Origin: a virus
Reading direction: 5' to 3' (one strand)
Virus record (IMG/VR): IMGVR_UViG_3300042321_002277
Location: 1-64,000 of that record
DNA: 64,000 nt
The notes beneath the pieces were generated by a model. That model ran no database searches. It had not been told where the DNA came from and saw only the letters and a program-made list of their open reading frames with translations. Within the stretch, counting starts at the first letter, position 1, and each line of letters opens with the position of its first letter. The translations under genes and the position numbers were made by a program. Below, piece after piece: positions 8,973-16,780 of this stretch.

Positions 8973-9532
8973 GGAATGAACAGCTCCTCGGGAACGATCT
9001 CCTTGAACTTTTCAGCATATACTGGCATGCAGTGCACTTGGTGCTTTGCCTTGAGCAGTATATCTTGAGGAAGCTCATGATGGCGCTCCACCTTTCTTGC
9101 AATCACGTACATGAAGAACGGATCAAATGTATTCAAGGGATCTACTAGACACTCTACGAGATCAGCAGTCTCGCATAGTCTTTCTAGTCTCTTGACCATC
9201 AACTCGTACTTCAACTTCAATTTTGAATACTCTGGATCTGGCTTTCCGGCATTCAGGTATTCACGCTGAAAGCCGACAGATGCAAACTTTGACGGCATCG
9301 GATAGCCGGGAAATTCTTTCTGAAAGCACCAATCTACGTAAGCTCTTGGATCGACATCGTTTATAAGTGCCCATCGGGCTATGTCCATCCATCGGCTGTT
9401 GTATGTTTTGTTGGTGCTGTGGACTGCCACTTGGTAGTCCTTTTCAGATCCAGTAATTGATTTTTTAGTGAGGCCGTAGTAATGCTTTAGCTTTTTAGCT
9501 ATTGCTTCAAATTCACTGGGAGTATATCCCAT
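8963..9532 (-). CDS. Hypothetical protein, candidate helicase loader
   Basis: This 189-residue protein is not recognised by sequence. It is mainly helical and rich in Lys, Tyr and Trp (MGYTPSEFEAIAKKLKHYYG). It overlaps the 3' end of the SF2 helicase by 34 bases and the start of the DnaB-like gene by 10, and has a ribosome site GAGG seven bases from the ATG. Phage helicase loaders are often small helical proteins next to the helicase gene, so a loader or T4 gp59-like role is possible; nothing in the sequence proves it. Confidence 0.8.
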   Translation of the reverse strand: MGYTPSEFEAIAKKLKHYYGLTKKSITGSEKDYQVAVHSTNKTYNSRWMDIARWALINDVDPRAYVDWCFQKEFPGYPMPSKFASVGFQREYLNAGKPDPEYSKLKLKYELMVKRLERLCETADLVECLVDPLNTFDPFFMYVIARKVERHHELPQDILLKAKHQVHCMPVYAEKFKEIVPEELFIPWT

Positions 9533-10944
9533 TGCTTGGCCTCGTAGCTTTCAAACCGAGTCTTGGACCGTCTAGCCGTCCAAACATCGTAGTTGTCTGC
9601 AAAGTCAACCAGAATGCCCTTGCTCTTGCCTGTCGCTATTCGGCAGACTCTTCCAGGCATCTGAATGTCCTTGATGGCGCTTGCTCCTCCATCGGCACGA
9701 ATGATGACCGACAGACTGGGGAAGTCCACTCCAGTGCTCCATATACCTGTAGCAATCGCTCTCTTCAAGGTTCCTGCAGAGAACTTACTGCGAATCTCAT
9801 CTGCCTGCTTTCTGGTGATTGGATCGCCATCAAGTAACTTAGCCTTCTTGAATGCCTGTGCCGTAGCGTCATCCATCTCGCCATAGACACAAGTAAAATC
9901 CGGCAGGTACTTCTTCAGTTCCAGGGCATGTTCGATCTTGTCTACCAGAATTAGAATCTGGGGATCCTGCTCGGACACCCGTGCAGGGATCTCCTCATAG
10001 ACCACTCTGGCTATCGCGTTGTTGCGAGCCAGGTTAGCCCAGTAGCCTAAGCGAGCACGCTTCACGTCATTTTTGAAGCTTCTGAGTACGTCGACCGGCT
10101 GGCAACCCCAGTTTACTTTCCATACTTCAATGGGAACAACCAAACCTAGTTCGACTCCTTCCTGGTAGTCGACCTTGGAAATCTTGTTTCCGAAGTATGC
10201 CTCCATGGCCAATGCGGAATTGTCCATGCGCTGGTCGGGAGACGCAGAGTAGGAGATTAGCTTGCATCCGCTGAATAACGGATAGTACTCCAGAAACGAA
10301 GGAGTCAGCAGTTCGTGCACCTCGTCCAACTGAACTACCTCGAAGGTCTCCAGAGGAAGGCTACCTAGAGATCCACTGGTTGATACCAACGGATTTCCTT
10401 CCAAATGCTTATCGGAGTTCCAGACTCCTGCCTTTGGAAACACCTTCTTGAGTCGATCGTACAGCTGATTGCAGACGCTCTTCGACTTGGTAATGACGGC
10501 ATGCTTTTGCCTTGGGTACAGCTCGATGACCTTCTCGATCACCACGCCCTTGCCGAAACCTGTCAGGGCGTCCACTATGCCGAAGTCCGCTCTCACGATT
10601 TCCTGGATTACCTCCAGCTGGCCGGGCCGAAGCCCGACCAGCTTAGAGGCATCCGGAACGGGAAGCTTGCCAGGTCTTAGGTCGGAGTACTCCGGCGTAA
10701 ACCCAGCTCTAGCCAACACTTGTAGGCAGCGCTCCTGTAATCCACACGGAAAGTACATCCAGCCATCCTGCATGGCATACAGATCCACGGGAGTGCTGAC
10801 AATCCTGGGGGCACGACCGGGTTCACGAACCTGGCTTCTGTGCAGATACCGAAACTCCTTCTGCAGTACGTCCAGGTGTGGGCCGTCCGGAGTGCGGATA
10901 AACCGCATAATTCGCTGCAAAACTACCTTTTTATTGTTGGCCAT
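9499..10944 (-). CDS. uvsW: UvsW-like SF2 DNA helicase
   Basis: This 481-residue protein is a superfamily 2 helicase that would remodel forks and R-loops, or branch-migrate recombination intermediates. Motif I is near residue 125 as TGFGKG, where the usual Ser/Thr after Lys is Gly. Motif II is DEVH in VVQLDEVHELL near residue 207, a Ser-Ala motif III follows (SYSASPD), and motif VI is QMPGRVCR near residue 428. An N-terminal extension of about 110 residues precedes the helicase core. It is located between the Rad50-like gene and the replicative helicase. Confidence 0.85.
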   Translation of the reverse strand: MANNKKVVLQRIMRFIRTPDGPHLDVLQKEFRYLHRSQVREPGRAPRIVSTPVDLYAMQDGWMYFPCGLQERCLQVLARAGFTPEYSDLRPGKLPVPDASKLVGLRPGQLEVIQEIVRADFGIVDALTGFGKGVVIEKVIELYPRQKHAVITKSKSVCNQLYDRLKKVFPKAGVWNSDKHLEGNPLVSTSGSLGSLPLETFEVVQLDEVHELLTPSFLEYYPLFSGCKLISYSASPDQRMDNSALAMEAYFGNKISKVDYQEGVELGLVVPIEVWKVNWGCQPVDVLRSFKNDVKRARLGYWANLARNNAIARVVYEEIPARVSEQDPQILILVDKIEHALELKKYLPDFTCVYGEMDDATAQAFKKAKLLDGDPITRKQADEIRSKFSAGTLKRAIATGIWSTGVDFPSLSVIIRADGGASAIKDIQMPGRVCRIATGKSKGILVDFADNYDVWTARRSKTRFESYEAKQWDILPVNLKQ

Positions 10945-10953
10945 ACTTCACCT

Positions 10954-11244
10954 CTATTGAAGAATTACGACTACGCCGCAGTCATGCTGATGGGCATCCG
11001 CAAACTCATCTGCGATTTGGGTCAGCAAAGCGTTACTTTCGATGAGCTCCTCCAGATTGTAGTAGCTCATGAACTTAGTGTACTCGTCCCGGTTGCGAAC
11101 AGTCAAGAAGTTCCTAATCTTCTTCGCCAGAGTGTAGGCTTGGGCCGACGGAACGCACTGCGTGTTCTGAAAATCGACCTTCGTGATGAGCTTGATCGCC
11201 TCGACGCAATCAGCCGAAAGAGTGACATGGGCAATGGTAGGCAT
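10954..11244 (-). CDS. Hypothetical protein, 96 residues
   Basis: A small protein (MPTIAHVTLSADCVEAIKLI at the start) that overlaps the stop of the Rad50-like gene by one base and lies 9 bases before the SF2 helicase start. It looks mixed alpha/beta with no metal-binding cluster, signal or membrane segment. I do not recognise a family. The tight packing in the recombination operon supports its being a real gene. Confidence 0.75.
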   Translation of the reverse strand: MPTIAHVTLSADCVEAIKLITKVDFQNTQCVPSAQAYTLAKKIRNFLTVRNRDEYTKFMSYYNLEELIESNALLTQIADEFADAHQHDCGVVVILQ

Positions 11245-13421
11245 TACTCGTGACCTTCCAAGGAGATGTTCTTGCAGCCTAGTGCCGCAAGAGCGTTGCT
11301 GTGAGTGATTACAATGAACTGGCGTCCGGTCTGCTGGCCCATCTTGGCCAGATAGTTGAACGCCTCAGCCAGATCTCGGGAGTTGGATTCCTGCATCGCG
11401 CCTGAAGGCTCGTCCAGGGCCAATACTCCGAGAGTGCTGGCAAACACATCATTCACGGCCAGGAGATAGCAGACACTAGCCTGCTGCTTCTGACCGCCAG
11501 AAAGTCTCTTGGCGTGGTGAACCAGGCCGTCGGACTTTCGAGCCATGAACTCCAGGTTCTCGTCGATAAAGGCCGAGAAGTCGGCATTGATCGTACGCAA
11601 ATAGAACGCCAGACGCTCATTGAGCTTCTGCATGTACTGCAATGACAGCAGACGAGGCAAGCCATCCTTCATCAGAATGGTGTTGACCTTGTCCAGAATC
11701 CTCCTAAAGTCTTCTATTGGCTTGACCGAGGCTGCTCGCTTTTCCTGTGCGTCAACCTTCGCTTTTGCCCTATCGAGACCCTGCAAGGTAGATTCCTGGC
11801 TACCCTCTAGCTTTGCTGCTTTCTGCTTTATGGCCAAGCCGTCCTGATTTCGCTTTTCCAGACTGGCGTACTCATTTGCATCAAACCTAGCAGGAGGTAT
11901 GTCTGCAAGTTGAGTGTCGATCAAGGACATCATGTCAATCTGAGACTGAATGTGGCCCTTGACGGCGCTTATGCTGTTTTCTGCAGAACTGACACTACGC
12001 TCCAGCATGTCGAAATTGCTAGCCACTCTGCTTAGAGCAGCCTTGATTTCGGGAGTCATCTTCGGCAGATCCTGCATTGTCTGCAGCTCCTGGTCGACCT
12101 CCATGGCCTTAGCCATAGTAGTCTCAGCGCACTGCGTTGCTTCCTGCACAGCCTTCTCGTAGCCCTGCCATTCTTTTTCTATTCTGCGTACCTCGGCAAG
12201 AGTCTGCACGGCCAAGTTTACCTCAGCCGTCTTTTGTGCAATCGCTTCCTTGATCTGCTCAAGGTCGTGAGCACAGACCGCAGTGCTGGTGCCGCATTCT
12301 GGACATTGACCCTTTTCGATCAATTCCAGGCGCTTCTGCATCAGCATCAGTTCCTGCTTAAGTTCGGAAATGCGATCAAGCAGCCAAGTGTCGGCGCCAA
12401 GCTGAGGCCTCTCATCTGCAGGTTGCGCCGGCTGGCTAGCCATGCATTCCTGCAGCTTTGCGGCAAGATTGACCGCACTGTCCAACAGCGCCTCCTTGCG
12501 CTTGTTGGCAGTAAGCAACATATCTGCAGAGTACAAAGCTTTCTTGGCTTCTTCTGCCTCTGCAGCCTTCGCAGCACGCTCTACCTGAAGTTGTCCTATT
12601 GCAGTCTCCTGGACTTTCAGCTGCTGCTGCAACTGCGAATAAGCAGACATTGCCGTAGTCCGGTTGGCCTCCAGCTGCGTTCGCTTATCGTCATTCTTCT
12701 TGATCTTGTCCAGGATATCCAAGCGGGCAGACACCTCCTGCAGCTGCATAGAGTTGTATTGACGAGCCAACTCTGTCAGTTCGGACTCGATGCGATTTGC
12801 CTCGCCTTGCATCAGGTTCAGTTCTGTCTTGGCCTCCAGCAAAGGGCCCTGTACATCCGGAACCGTGACAGACATCATCACATCTCGCACCTGGCCTCTG
12901 AGCGTCTCAAGCTCATTGGTACGGGTGAGAGTATGAATAATTTCCTTAAACTTCGCAGGAGTGGACGACACAGGAGCCGTGATGGAATCCTGGTCCACGA
13001 TCAGGTGGCCGTCGATAATGCTGGCTGGAACTGGAATCAGCGCATGAGTCTTTTCCAGAGCTTCCTTGGAGGCAAAGACCTCCTCGACCTTTCCGTCATC
13101 GTGCTCGATTCTAAGTCTAGGAATGTTCAGAGTGCCGAACTTCTTCTCGCCAGAGACCGCCTTTGCAATATGCAGAACCTTGTTTCCGATGCGCCAGGAC
13201 GCAATAAAGTAACAGGCCTCCTGGGGTGGTGTACCCCAGGAGGCCCAGCTACCTGCGTTCCCTGGAAACGAGTTGGTGAGGGACGCTCGGATCATCGTGA
13301 GTATGGTTGACTTGCCGCAGCCGATCGGTCCAGTGATGACCGTCAGTGCGTCGTCGAACTCAAACTCGAAGTCTCCCTTGAGGAGACCGATGTTCCTGCC
13401 CTTCAGGGAGAGCAGCTTCAT
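11244..13421 (-). CDS. 46: Rad50/SbcC-like nuclease subunit (T4 gp46 type)
   Basis: This 725-residue SMC-like ATPase pairs with the Mre11-like protein at 14767-15888 to resect DNA ends for recombination. Walker A is at about 30-40 (TGPIGCGKST). Long coiled coils run from about 170 to 360 and 385 to 600, with a zinc-hook CPEC near residue 366 between them. The ABC signature LSGGQKQQAS is near residue 638 and Walker B (LGVLALDEPSGAM) near 665. All ATPase motifs appear intact. Two unrelated genes separate it from its Mre11 partner, whereas in T4 only a very small gene lies between. Confidence 0.92.
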   Translation of the reverse strand: MKLLSLKGRNIGLLKGDFEFEFDDALTVITGPIGCGKSTILTMIRASLTNSFPGNAGSWASWGTPPQEACYFIASWRIGNKVLHIAKAVSGEKKFGTLNIPRLRIEHDDGKVEEVFASKEALEKTHALIPVPASIIDGHLIVDQDSITAPVSSTPAKFKEIIHTLTRTNELETLRGQVRDVMMSVTVPDVQGPLLEAKTELNLMQGEANRIESELTELARQYNSMQLQEVSARLDILDKIKKNDDKRTQLEANRTTAMSAYSQLQQQLKVQETAIGQLQVERAAKAAEAEEAKKALYSADMLLTANKRKEALLDSAVNLAAKLQECMASQPAQPADERPQLGADTWLLDRISELKQELMLMQKRLELIEKGQCPECGTSTAVCAHDLEQIKEAIAQKTAEVNLAVQTLAEVRRIEKEWQGYEKAVQEATQCAETTMAKAMEVDQELQTMQDLPKMTPEIKAALSRVASNFDMLERSVSSAENSISAVKGHIQSQIDMMSLIDTQLADIPPARFDANEYASLEKRNQDGLAIKQKAAKLEGSQESTLQGLDRAKAKVDAQEKRAASVKPIEDFRRILDKVNTILMKDGLPRLLSLQYMQKLNERLAFYLRTINADFSAFIDENLEFMARKSDGLVHHAKRLSGGQKQQASVCYLLAVNDVFASTLGVLALDEPSGAMQESNSRDLAEAFNYLAKMGQQTGRQFIVITHSNALAALGCKNISLEGHE

Positions 13422-13431
13422 GTTTTAAATC

Positions 13432-14073
13432 TCAGTCGTTGGTCTTGCGACGGCCCTTCGGACGGATGGAGATGTTGTTGCGCTTCAGCGTGTTGATGAC
13501 GCAGCTGACCGAAACGCCGAACTTCTCTGCGATCGTCTTTGCTCCGACGCCCTCGTTGTAGAGCCGGCAAACCTCTTCAGCGTGCTCGGTGAGCTTGTAC
13601 GGAGCGCCGCGCTTCTTGGCCTCCGTGGAGGTCTTGGTGGTCGACTGCTTGGGAGTGCTCTCTGCGGTGTTGTTGGTGTTTTCAGTAGTCATGTTCTTGT
13701 TCTTGTTGATTTCTCTAACCTTGGACTGCTTGGGTTTTTCCACATACTGAGTCGGCGCAGCCAATGCCGGCTCAGGTTCTTCGATATCCAATCCGTTTTC
13801 TGCTGCGTACTCCTTCATCCATTCGTCTGAGGGGATGTCGGAGTTGGCCTCCATAATAACATCAGGACCCTCGTCGTCAACCTCCTCGGAAGGAATGTCC
13901 TCAAATTCTTCTTCGGTCATGTCGTCCTCTTCGTCCTCCAACGGTTCGTCAGTCGGGTCTGTGTGACGAGGCTTGGTGCCTTCGGATCCACGCATACTGC
14001 TGGTCTTCACGGATGGAACGCTGTCCTGTTCGTCGTCAAAATCGCCGTTGAGAATGCGGTCAATAAGGCTCAT
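13432..14073 (-). CDS. Acidic protein with C-terminal helix-turn-helix
   Basis: A 213-residue protein with two parts. Residues 1-115 are strongly acidic and low-complexity (EDEEDDMTEEEFEDIPSEEV). Residues 115-150 are a Thr/Lys/Asn linker. Residues 155-213 form a helix-turn-helix resembling resolvase or homeodomain-like HTH (EGVGAKTIAEKFGVSVSCV) followed by a basic tail. It is probably a DNA-binding accessory or regulator with a DNA-mimic-like acidic arm; the target is unknown. It lies 10 bases upstream of the Rad50-like gene. Confidence 0.8.
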   Translation of the reverse strand: MSLIDRILNGDFDDEQDSVPSVKTSSMRGSEGTKPRHTDPTDEPLEDEEDDMTEEEFEDIPSEEVDDEGPDVIMEANSDIPSDEWMKEYAAENGLDIEEPEPALAAPTQYVEKPKQSKVREINKNKNMTTENTNNTAESTPKQSTTKTSTEAKKRGAPYKLTEHAEEVCRLYNEGVGAKTIAEKFGVSVSCVINTLKRNNISIRPKGRRKTND

Positions 14074-14083
14074 GTGAAACTCC

Positions 14084-14767
14084 TCAATAGTCGATGTTAG
14101 CGGCTTTCAAAACGCCTTCTAGAGTCAAATCCTGTTCGGGAATGAACTTTCCGTTGTTACGCACGATGTTTTTCATTATTGCAGTCAGTCGGTCCTTGTC
14201 TTGAGGAAACTGAGATTCGTAGGAGGCGGATACCAATTCGTTGACGCCATCCATGCTGTCTCCGTACATTCCATGGTGTCCTTCAAAGCACGCTTCGAGC
14301 AGCTCCAACTGATTCACCGAGAAGTAGCGCTTAAGAGGACTGTTTTCCAGCCATTCAAATACGTCATACGCATTCTGCACGTCAGACAGCTTGAAGTCGT
14401 CTCCGATTCGTACCTGGGACACAAAGATACTGCCAAGAGCGCAGACCTTGCAGGCTTTCAACTTGCCTACGTATTCGCTTGCTGAAACAGCCTTGACATT
14501 CTCGTCTTTCTCAAACTGCACGGTGCAGTAGTCGTCAAAGCCGCCCAGCTTCTTGTCCTCCACCCAGCATCCCTGCATGGCGCAGTAGGACTTGGACTTA
14601 AGTTGAGCAAGCACGTCCTTTGCGATCATTACGCGAATTTCGCTCTTGCTCTTACCCTTAAGAGAGTTGGTCGACTGAGGCTTGGTCTTGACCGGAGTCT
14701 TTGACCGAGACTTTACTGCAACAGTAGAGTTCTTTACTGGTCTTTTGGTTTTAGTCTTTGCTGGCAT
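14084..14767 (-). CDS. Hypothetical protein with lysine-rich N-terminal tail
   Basis: A 227-residue protein. Its first 45 residues are a Lys/Thr/Ser/Pro tail resembling histone tails (MPAKTKTKRPVKNSTVAVKS), which probably binds nucleic acid or an acidic partner. The rest is globular, with several Cys (CAMQGC, CKVC), and is not recognised. It overlaps the stop of the Mre11-like gene by one base. The acidic HTH protein next to it could be an electrostatic partner, which is inference. Confidence 0.75.
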   Translation of the reverse strand: MPAKTKTKRPVKNSTVAVKSRSKTPVKTKPQSTNSLKGKSKSEIRVMIAKDVLAQLKSKSYCAMQGCWVEDKKLGGFDDYCTVQFEKDENVKAVSASEYVGKLKACKVCALGSIFVSQVRIGDDFKLSDVQNAYDVFEWLENSPLKRYFSVNQLELLEACFEGHHGMYGDSMDGVNELVSASYESQFPQDKDRLTAIMKNIVRNNGKFIPEQDLTLEGVLKAANIDY

Positions 14768-15888
14768 TAGATTCCTACCTTTTTCTTCAAGTTATCCATG
14801 GCGACGTCGAAGCCAAGCTCCATTGCCTGCTTTACGAATTCCGCCGCCTCCTGATCTGTCGGATTCTGCTCATCTACGAGCTTACCGAGTGCGGTACTCA
14901 AATCTACCTTTTCGTCCAGGGATCCCTTTATCTCGGATAGATCCCTATCGTGAGATGTGTCCACCTTCTCGAATACAAATGCCTTTTCTCTGAATGCGTC
15001 TAGCCCAACGCTGAGCTCGGCAAGCACGTCAGAAGGTATTGTCGCATGCAGTCTGGGTAGCTTGTTGCCCATGTACTGCTGCATGTCCGAAACGTATGGG
15101 GCCTTGACTGCGTTGTCAAGCCACGTTTGAATTCTTTTCAGGTCTTCTGCATTCTTAACATCAGTCCTAAGAAATGGCCGGCATCGCAGCGGCACCTTCT
15201 CGATGCTGAGATCGTCGTAAACCACCAGGAACGACTTGTTCTCAGGTTCGCCAAGGCGGTGCATCCACATAGAGCCGGAGTACAAGAAGCGAGTGCCCTT
15301 GGATCCTCGCCACTCCCATTCCATGTGAATGTCGCCCATGAGGACCAAGCGGTACTTTCCGTCAAACCAGTTTAGGTCCATGTCGCACAAAGGTGCCTCG
15401 TCTGGCGGAAGTCCAAGTGCAGGAACGACTTGCGATGCAAAACCGTGCAGCACCAGGATATCGGCATCGACCAGAGTGTTGGACTCCAGATAGGCCTCCC
15501 ATTGCCGCCTAGTTCGCCAGTTGTAGCCGGCTACCGTATAGTTGCCAAGCTTGATCTGCTGAGCCTGCTCAAGGTTGTTGGAAACGGCTGCGCTCCCGCC
15601 CTCGAGACATAGTCGCTTGAATCCCCGTTCGTGATTGCCGTCCACGTACCAGCTGCTTTGAACCGGTAGCCTAGTCAGTATCTTCCGCAGCTCCACGGTA
15701 TGCTCGTCGCCAATGGTCGGTGTATCGACCTGGTCGCCGCCGAGAATCAGTGGAACATTCAGCTCCAGGCACTTGTCTACGACCTGAGCCAATGCATATA
15801 GGTCGTCGCCTCGCAATTCCTTTACCGATCTATACGCAGACTCCCTAGCCTGCAGGTCGGCACAAAATGCAAGTATTGGTTTTGGCAT
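14767..15888 (-). CDS. 47: Mre11/SbcD-like nuclease subunit (T4 gp47 type)
   Basis: A 373-residue calcineurin-like phosphoesterase that would form the DNA end-processing nuclease with the Rad50-like protein. Visible metal motifs are FCADLQ near residue 9, GGDQVD near 54, GNHERG near 84, LHGF near 149 and MGDIHM near 185. In motif I the usual His (D-x-H) is Gln, which would remove one metal ligand. The C-terminal third is helical and likely binds the Rad50 coiled-coil base. It begins 69 bases after the small membrane protein gene. Confidence 0.85.
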   Translation of the reverse strand: MPKPILAFCADLQARESAYRSVKELRGDDLYALAQVVDKCLELNVPLILGGDQVDTPTIGDEHTVELRKILTRLPVQSSWYVDGNHERGFKRLCLEGGSAAVSNNLEQAQQIKLGNYTVAGYNWRTRRQWEAYLESNTLVDADILVLHGFASQVVPALGLPPDEAPLCDMDLNWFDGKYRLVLMGDIHMEWEWRGSKGTRFLYSGSMWMHRLGEPENKSFLVVYDDLSIEKVPLRCRPFLRTDVKNAEDLKRIQTWLDNAVKAPYVSDMQQYMGNKLPRLHATIPSDVLAELSVGLDAFREKAFVFEKVDTSHDRDLSEIKGSLDEKVDLSTALGKLVDEQNPTDQEAAEFVKQAMELGFDVAMDNLKKKVGI

Positions 15889-15957
15889 TCGTGTTATCTC
15901 GACATTTGAAGTAAACAGCCTCCGGACATTCCGGATACGGCTACGATTTAAGTTTGC

Positions 15958-16272
15958 TTATTTACGGTCAGTAAGCGGATCCAGCCGAGTCATCAACAGG
16001 GCTGTCAAGCTGCCAAGCAAGGATATAGATACCCAGCTCCACAATCCAAGTCCGAATACCAAGCAGTGCATAGACGTCAAGGCCAGAGTCATCTGAACAC
16101 CAAAGCAGATCGGGCAGGATATCATCTTCTGCAGGAAAGATTCCTGCCTATCTGCCCATGCCATAATGGTGTCAACGGTGATTTCAAAATTGTGCATTCC
16201 CCATACGGCCATGTAGGACATGGATCCGAGTACCACGGAAGACAAGATTACAGTTAGAGTCCAGTCGATCAT
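15958..16272 (-). CDS. Small membrane protein with CPICFG motif
   Basis: A 104-residue protein with two or three predicted membrane segments: residues 4-25, about 53-75 and 77-95. A CPICFG motif sits at the start of the second segment, recalling DUF1360-type membrane proteins (CPxCxGxW); that resemblance is weak. Its ATG overlaps the stop of a 36-residue gene (ATGA), so it is part of a chain of four coupled small genes at the head of the replication operon. Function is unknown; a role at the host membrane or in lysis control is possible. Confidence 0.75.
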   Translation of the reverse strand: MIDWTLTVILSSVVLGSMSYMAVWGMHNFEITVDTIMAWADRQESFLQKMISCPICFGVQMTLALTSMHCLVFGLGLWSWVSISLLGSLTALLMTRLDPLTDRK

Positions 16273-16379
16273 TTTTTAAGTATGCCGTAGCCGATTAAAG
16301 CCAACAAGGCAATTGACAAAGTGAGGCAGGGATTGATGAAGAAGAAGACTAGGAAAATTATGCAAATGAGGGCGAACAA
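16269..16379 (-). CDS. Tiny hydrophobic membrane protein, 36 residues
   Basis: A TTG start at 16379 is preceded by AAGGA at six bases. The frame encodes 36 residues, nearly all hydrophobic (FALICIIFLVFFFI and LSIALLALIGYGIL), ending in KK. This gives one or two membrane spans. Its TGA stop overlaps the ATG of the 104-residue membrane protein, which supports translation. No homologue is recognised. Confidence 0.6.
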   Translation of the reverse strand: MFALICIIFLVFFFINPCLTLSIALLALIGYGILKK

Positions 16380-16388
16380 TGCGGTTCC

Positions 16389-16568
16389 TTACTCACAATC
16401 TTTGCAGTCTTTGGATTCTGTTCCGTCCTTAGGCTGGTTTAAAGACTTGATCTTCAGTTTGTCGATTGTAGGCGTAGTCTCTTTAGGAGTAAGGGTTGGA
16501 TCGTAGCCAGTGAGTCCGGCATTCTTTAGGAACTCGTCGGGAGATTCTGATCTGATTCTGTTTGTCAT
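16389..16568 (-). CDS. Small hydrophilic protein, 59 residues
   Basis: ATG at 16568 overlaps the TGA of the preceding 71-residue gene (ATGA), with AAGG upstream. The protein is hydrophilic and charged, starts MTNRIRSESPDEFLKNAGL and ends with a CKDCE tail that could bind metal or form a disulphide. No family is recognised. The coupled spacing on both sides argues that it is a real gene. Confidence 0.65.
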   Translation of the reverse strand: MTNRIRSESPDEFLKNAGLTGYDPTLTPKETTPTIDKLKIKSLNQPKDGTESKDCKDCE

Positions 16569-16780
16569 TGGTTACCTTGTTTTGGAGGGGCACATTCTAC
16601 ATACTTCTTTTCTTGCTGTCTATGCTTGTACTGCTCCACTATGCGATACAAGACATCAAATGTGAATTTACCTACCACGATGAATCCAGTTGCCAGCAAT
16701 ATGAAAAGAGTATATGCTGCAATTATGAATTCCCGCACAATCCTGAGAATGACGTCCTCGGGTTTTTGAGCATTTTGCAT
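16565..16780 (-). CDS. Single-span membrane protein, 71 residues
   Basis: I place the start at ATG 16780, preceded by TTGGAG at the right distance, rather than at an upstream Met at 16984 that would lie deep in the terminase gene. The protein has a short charged N-terminus, one membrane span at about residues 15-42 and a basic, Gln/Glu/Lys-rich C-terminus. It heads the minus-strand operon. Its start codon overlaps that of the plus-strand terminase in the shared CATG. Holin, spanin or anti-host membrane functions are all possible and unproven. Confidence 0.7.
   Translation of the reverse strand: MQNAQKPEDVILRIVREFIIAAYTLFILLATGFIVVGKFTFDVLYRIVEQYKHRQQEKKYVECAPPKQGNQ
16690..16718 (+). promoter_or_regulatory. 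Candidate promoter for terminase
   Basis: TTGCCA at 16690-16695, a 17-base spacer and TATGCT at 16713-16718 fit a sigma-70-type promoter. A start near 16725 would give a leader of about 54 bases before the terminase ATG. It lies inside the opposing 71-residue gene. This is pattern matching only. Confidence 0.35.
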
